Shown here: in pieces, positions 62,247 to 64,000 of the stretch
Layout of the letters: every line of letters begins with the position of its first letter
How positions within the stretch are numbered: the stretch's first letter is position 1
DNA from: Membranipora membranacea
Lineage: Eukaryota > Bryozoa > Gymnolaemata > Cheilostomatida > Membraniporidae
Direction: 5' to 3'
NCBI GenBank assembly: GCA_914767715.1
Contig: OU612066.1
Coordinates: 21,362,283 to 21,426,282 of the forward strand
Length of the DNA stretch: 64,000 bases
Program-made: the position numbers and the translations under genes
Notes under the pieces: model-generated
The model's database searches: none
The model's input: the letters and a program-made list of their open reading frames with translations, nothing else
Told to the model about the DNA's origin: nothing

Positions 62247-64000
62247 ATGGCCGTCTCAGTAGCAGAAGATGCACCACATCGGGTCACATGTGGTAACTGC
62301 CTCGAGGAAGAGGGGTTTATCCATAACCCGATGTTTCTGCCCTGTGATCATGTATGCTGTGAGACTTGTCTGAGGAGGCAACTCAAGAAGACTGATGTAA
62401 TCGAATGCAGAGTTTGTCAGCAAGTATTAGCTTCACAGAGTCTCTAATATGACAGTGTTTCTAAAAACAGTATTGCAATGAGTCTCTGATTCGAACTATC
62501 AACTACGTATTATATTGTTGTGTAGCTCCACATTGATTCAACTTATCTAGTCAGATGATTAACACCATTAATCTGTGTCCAATTTAAAACATTTCCTTCA
62601 CATAATCTCCTGTTGTCCAGGAATGGGGGCGGGGCAGTGTTGGTGGGAGAGCTGGCAGGATAGAATAAGTGGGATGCATTTCGGGATGGTCTAAGTGGCA
62701 TGGTTGGCTTAATGGTACTGGCCACATGCATCCTTCAGTAATTCAATTGTAACATTACTCCGCTCGATAATTGATTCAGTATGACATAAAGCACAACATT
62801 TCTTGATTTGTAGAAACATGTGCAAAGTGGTTATAGACAACCTTCCCTCAGCCCTAGAGAATGTTCACCCAGTTACATTCTGTGAGCCGTGTGAGAAAAG
62901 TGGGAAACTCAAAATGACTGCCAACACTTACTGTCTGACCTGTGAACATAAGTTCTGTGCTGCTCATCAGAAGGTAAATACCAATCGTGAACTTTTCTAT
63001 GGGTGTCTGTTAAACAGGTTTGAGAAATAATTTTGTAATTTGAACAGCATTATCAGTGATAGCTATGGAAGGAATGAGTAATATATATATATATATATAT
63101 ATATTATGTTGATATATATAACTCTATGGTGAAACATTAATGTAAAAGGGAGGGAGAGAACTTCGCTTTATGTCTATTAAGGATCAGGTTTTTGATAATT
63201 TTGTGATTTACAGCTTCACATTGAGCTTAACTGGCATCATGAGACTCAGAATATAAAGGAGTACATGAGATCAACCTCAACAGTAGATCAGCAGAAGTTC
63301 TGTGAGACTCACAAAGATCAAGTCATCGGTCTCGGATGCTCCAAGTGTGCAAAGGTTTACTGTTTTGAGTGTGTGTCCTCTATTGGCCTTTGCCAAAATG
63401 GTGAGTGACAATTCCAGTAACAGTGGTAGTATGAGTTCCATTTTATTGTAATTGCAGTCTCGATAACCAGAACAAAAATTTGTTCTCTCTCTGAAACTGA
63501 GGAGCCAACTCCTGACATCATTATTAATATTTCACCTATCGGGGCCTCCACAGGAGGTGGGTCTCTTAATTAAAAAAATAAAAAGCAAAATTATTTTCTA
63601 GTTGTCCCTTGTTCAGTAAGTAAGACCTGCTAGTGATCTTGTTCCCGACGTGTTCACACCCTGGACAATACCCTTGACCGCATGTTCCTACTACTTCAAA
63701 ATACACTCCTGCAATTTTATAAAGTTATGATCATCACATTGAAATTTACTAATAATGTTAAATATTCCATCAATCTTAACACGCACCATAGATTATTAGA
63801 TTAGACCAGCTTGTTCAATGCCATATACCGAATCTGATAGATTAGGTTCTAACCACAAGCTCATGTCTCTAAAAGAGCTCTCAGCTGAGGTGAAGAGATT
63901 ACTGGAGCCTAAGAAGAAGGAATGTGAAGAGCTATTTGATACATGGTCAGCTGTGATGAAGGAGGCAGCGGTCACTCTGTCTAACTGGGATACAGAAACT
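62247..64000 (+). CDS. TRIM-like gene copy D (5' half, runs off the window)
   Basis: Exons 62247-62419, 62814-62973, 63214-63400 and 63846 to the window end are open and in frame. They encode the RING (all eight ligands), both B-boxes and the start of the coiled coil. It is closest to copy A in exons 1-3, introns and upstream DNA. Two splice oddities stand out. The intron 1 donor is GCAAGT, a GC-AG intron in which the other copies have GTAAGT or GTGAGT. Intron 3 has lost ~25 bp that supply the pyrimidine tract in the others, leaving a purine-rich GATAGATTAG before exon 4. The propeller lies outside the window, so whether the gene is intact is unknown. Confidence 0.8.

Noticed and set aside
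1-64000. CRISPR arrays, bacterial-style operons, or a viral origin
   Set aside because: There are no regularly spaced short repeats, genes are intron-split, and the repeats are eukaryotic transposons.

Overview
This window reads as AT-rich nuclear DNA from an invertebrate animal. Genes are split into many short exons with GT/AG introns, there are tRNA-derived SINE-like sequences, many short inverted-repeat transposons, a LINE reverse-transcriptase fragment and an expanded family of RING/B-box/coiled-coil/beta-propeller (TRIM-NHL-like) genes. A demosponge is my best guess, from the short introns and the style of the expansion, but nothing here proves it.

The main architecture is a tandemly duplicated divergent gene pair. 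One member, on the + strand, is a TRIM-like E3 ligase of about 620 residues in eight coding exons. The other, on the - strand, is an unrecognised protein reconstructed at 337 residues in eight exons. The two face away from each other across about 1.8-3.3 kb of shared upstream DNA. Four TRIM copies are visible: A (3401-7658, intact), B (30330-35966, decayed), C (46894-51309, intact) and D (62247 to the window end, partial). Three partner copies lie at 10496-13661, 41188-44033 and 57649-60168, and the first exon of a fourth is at 128-144. Every partner copy seen in full carries different disabling lesions. TRIM copies are mosaic: C matches B through exon 2 and matches A, introns included, from exon 3 onward.

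The spacer between partner copy 1 and TRIM B (about 14-29.5 kb) holds unrelated material: a 100-bp tandem repeat; a ~5.5-kb transposon with ~0.7-kb inverted termini that encodes a Ulp1-type cysteine protease followed by a PHD finger (16223-21766); and a broken, C-terminally truncated acyl-CoA oxidase gene (22981-27815) with a SINE-like insertion in one intron.

The unit is also littered with non-autonomous DNA transposons that can be bounded precisely by comparing paralogous copies: hAT-like elements with 8-bp duplications, a perfect 125-bp foldback, TA-flanked elements carrying a tRNA-like body, and a 2.3-kb TTAA-flanked element containing a LINE fragment. The biology suggested is a rapidly evolving, possibly immune-related TRIM cluster reshaped by gene conversion and transposon-driven recombination. 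The immune role is inference only.
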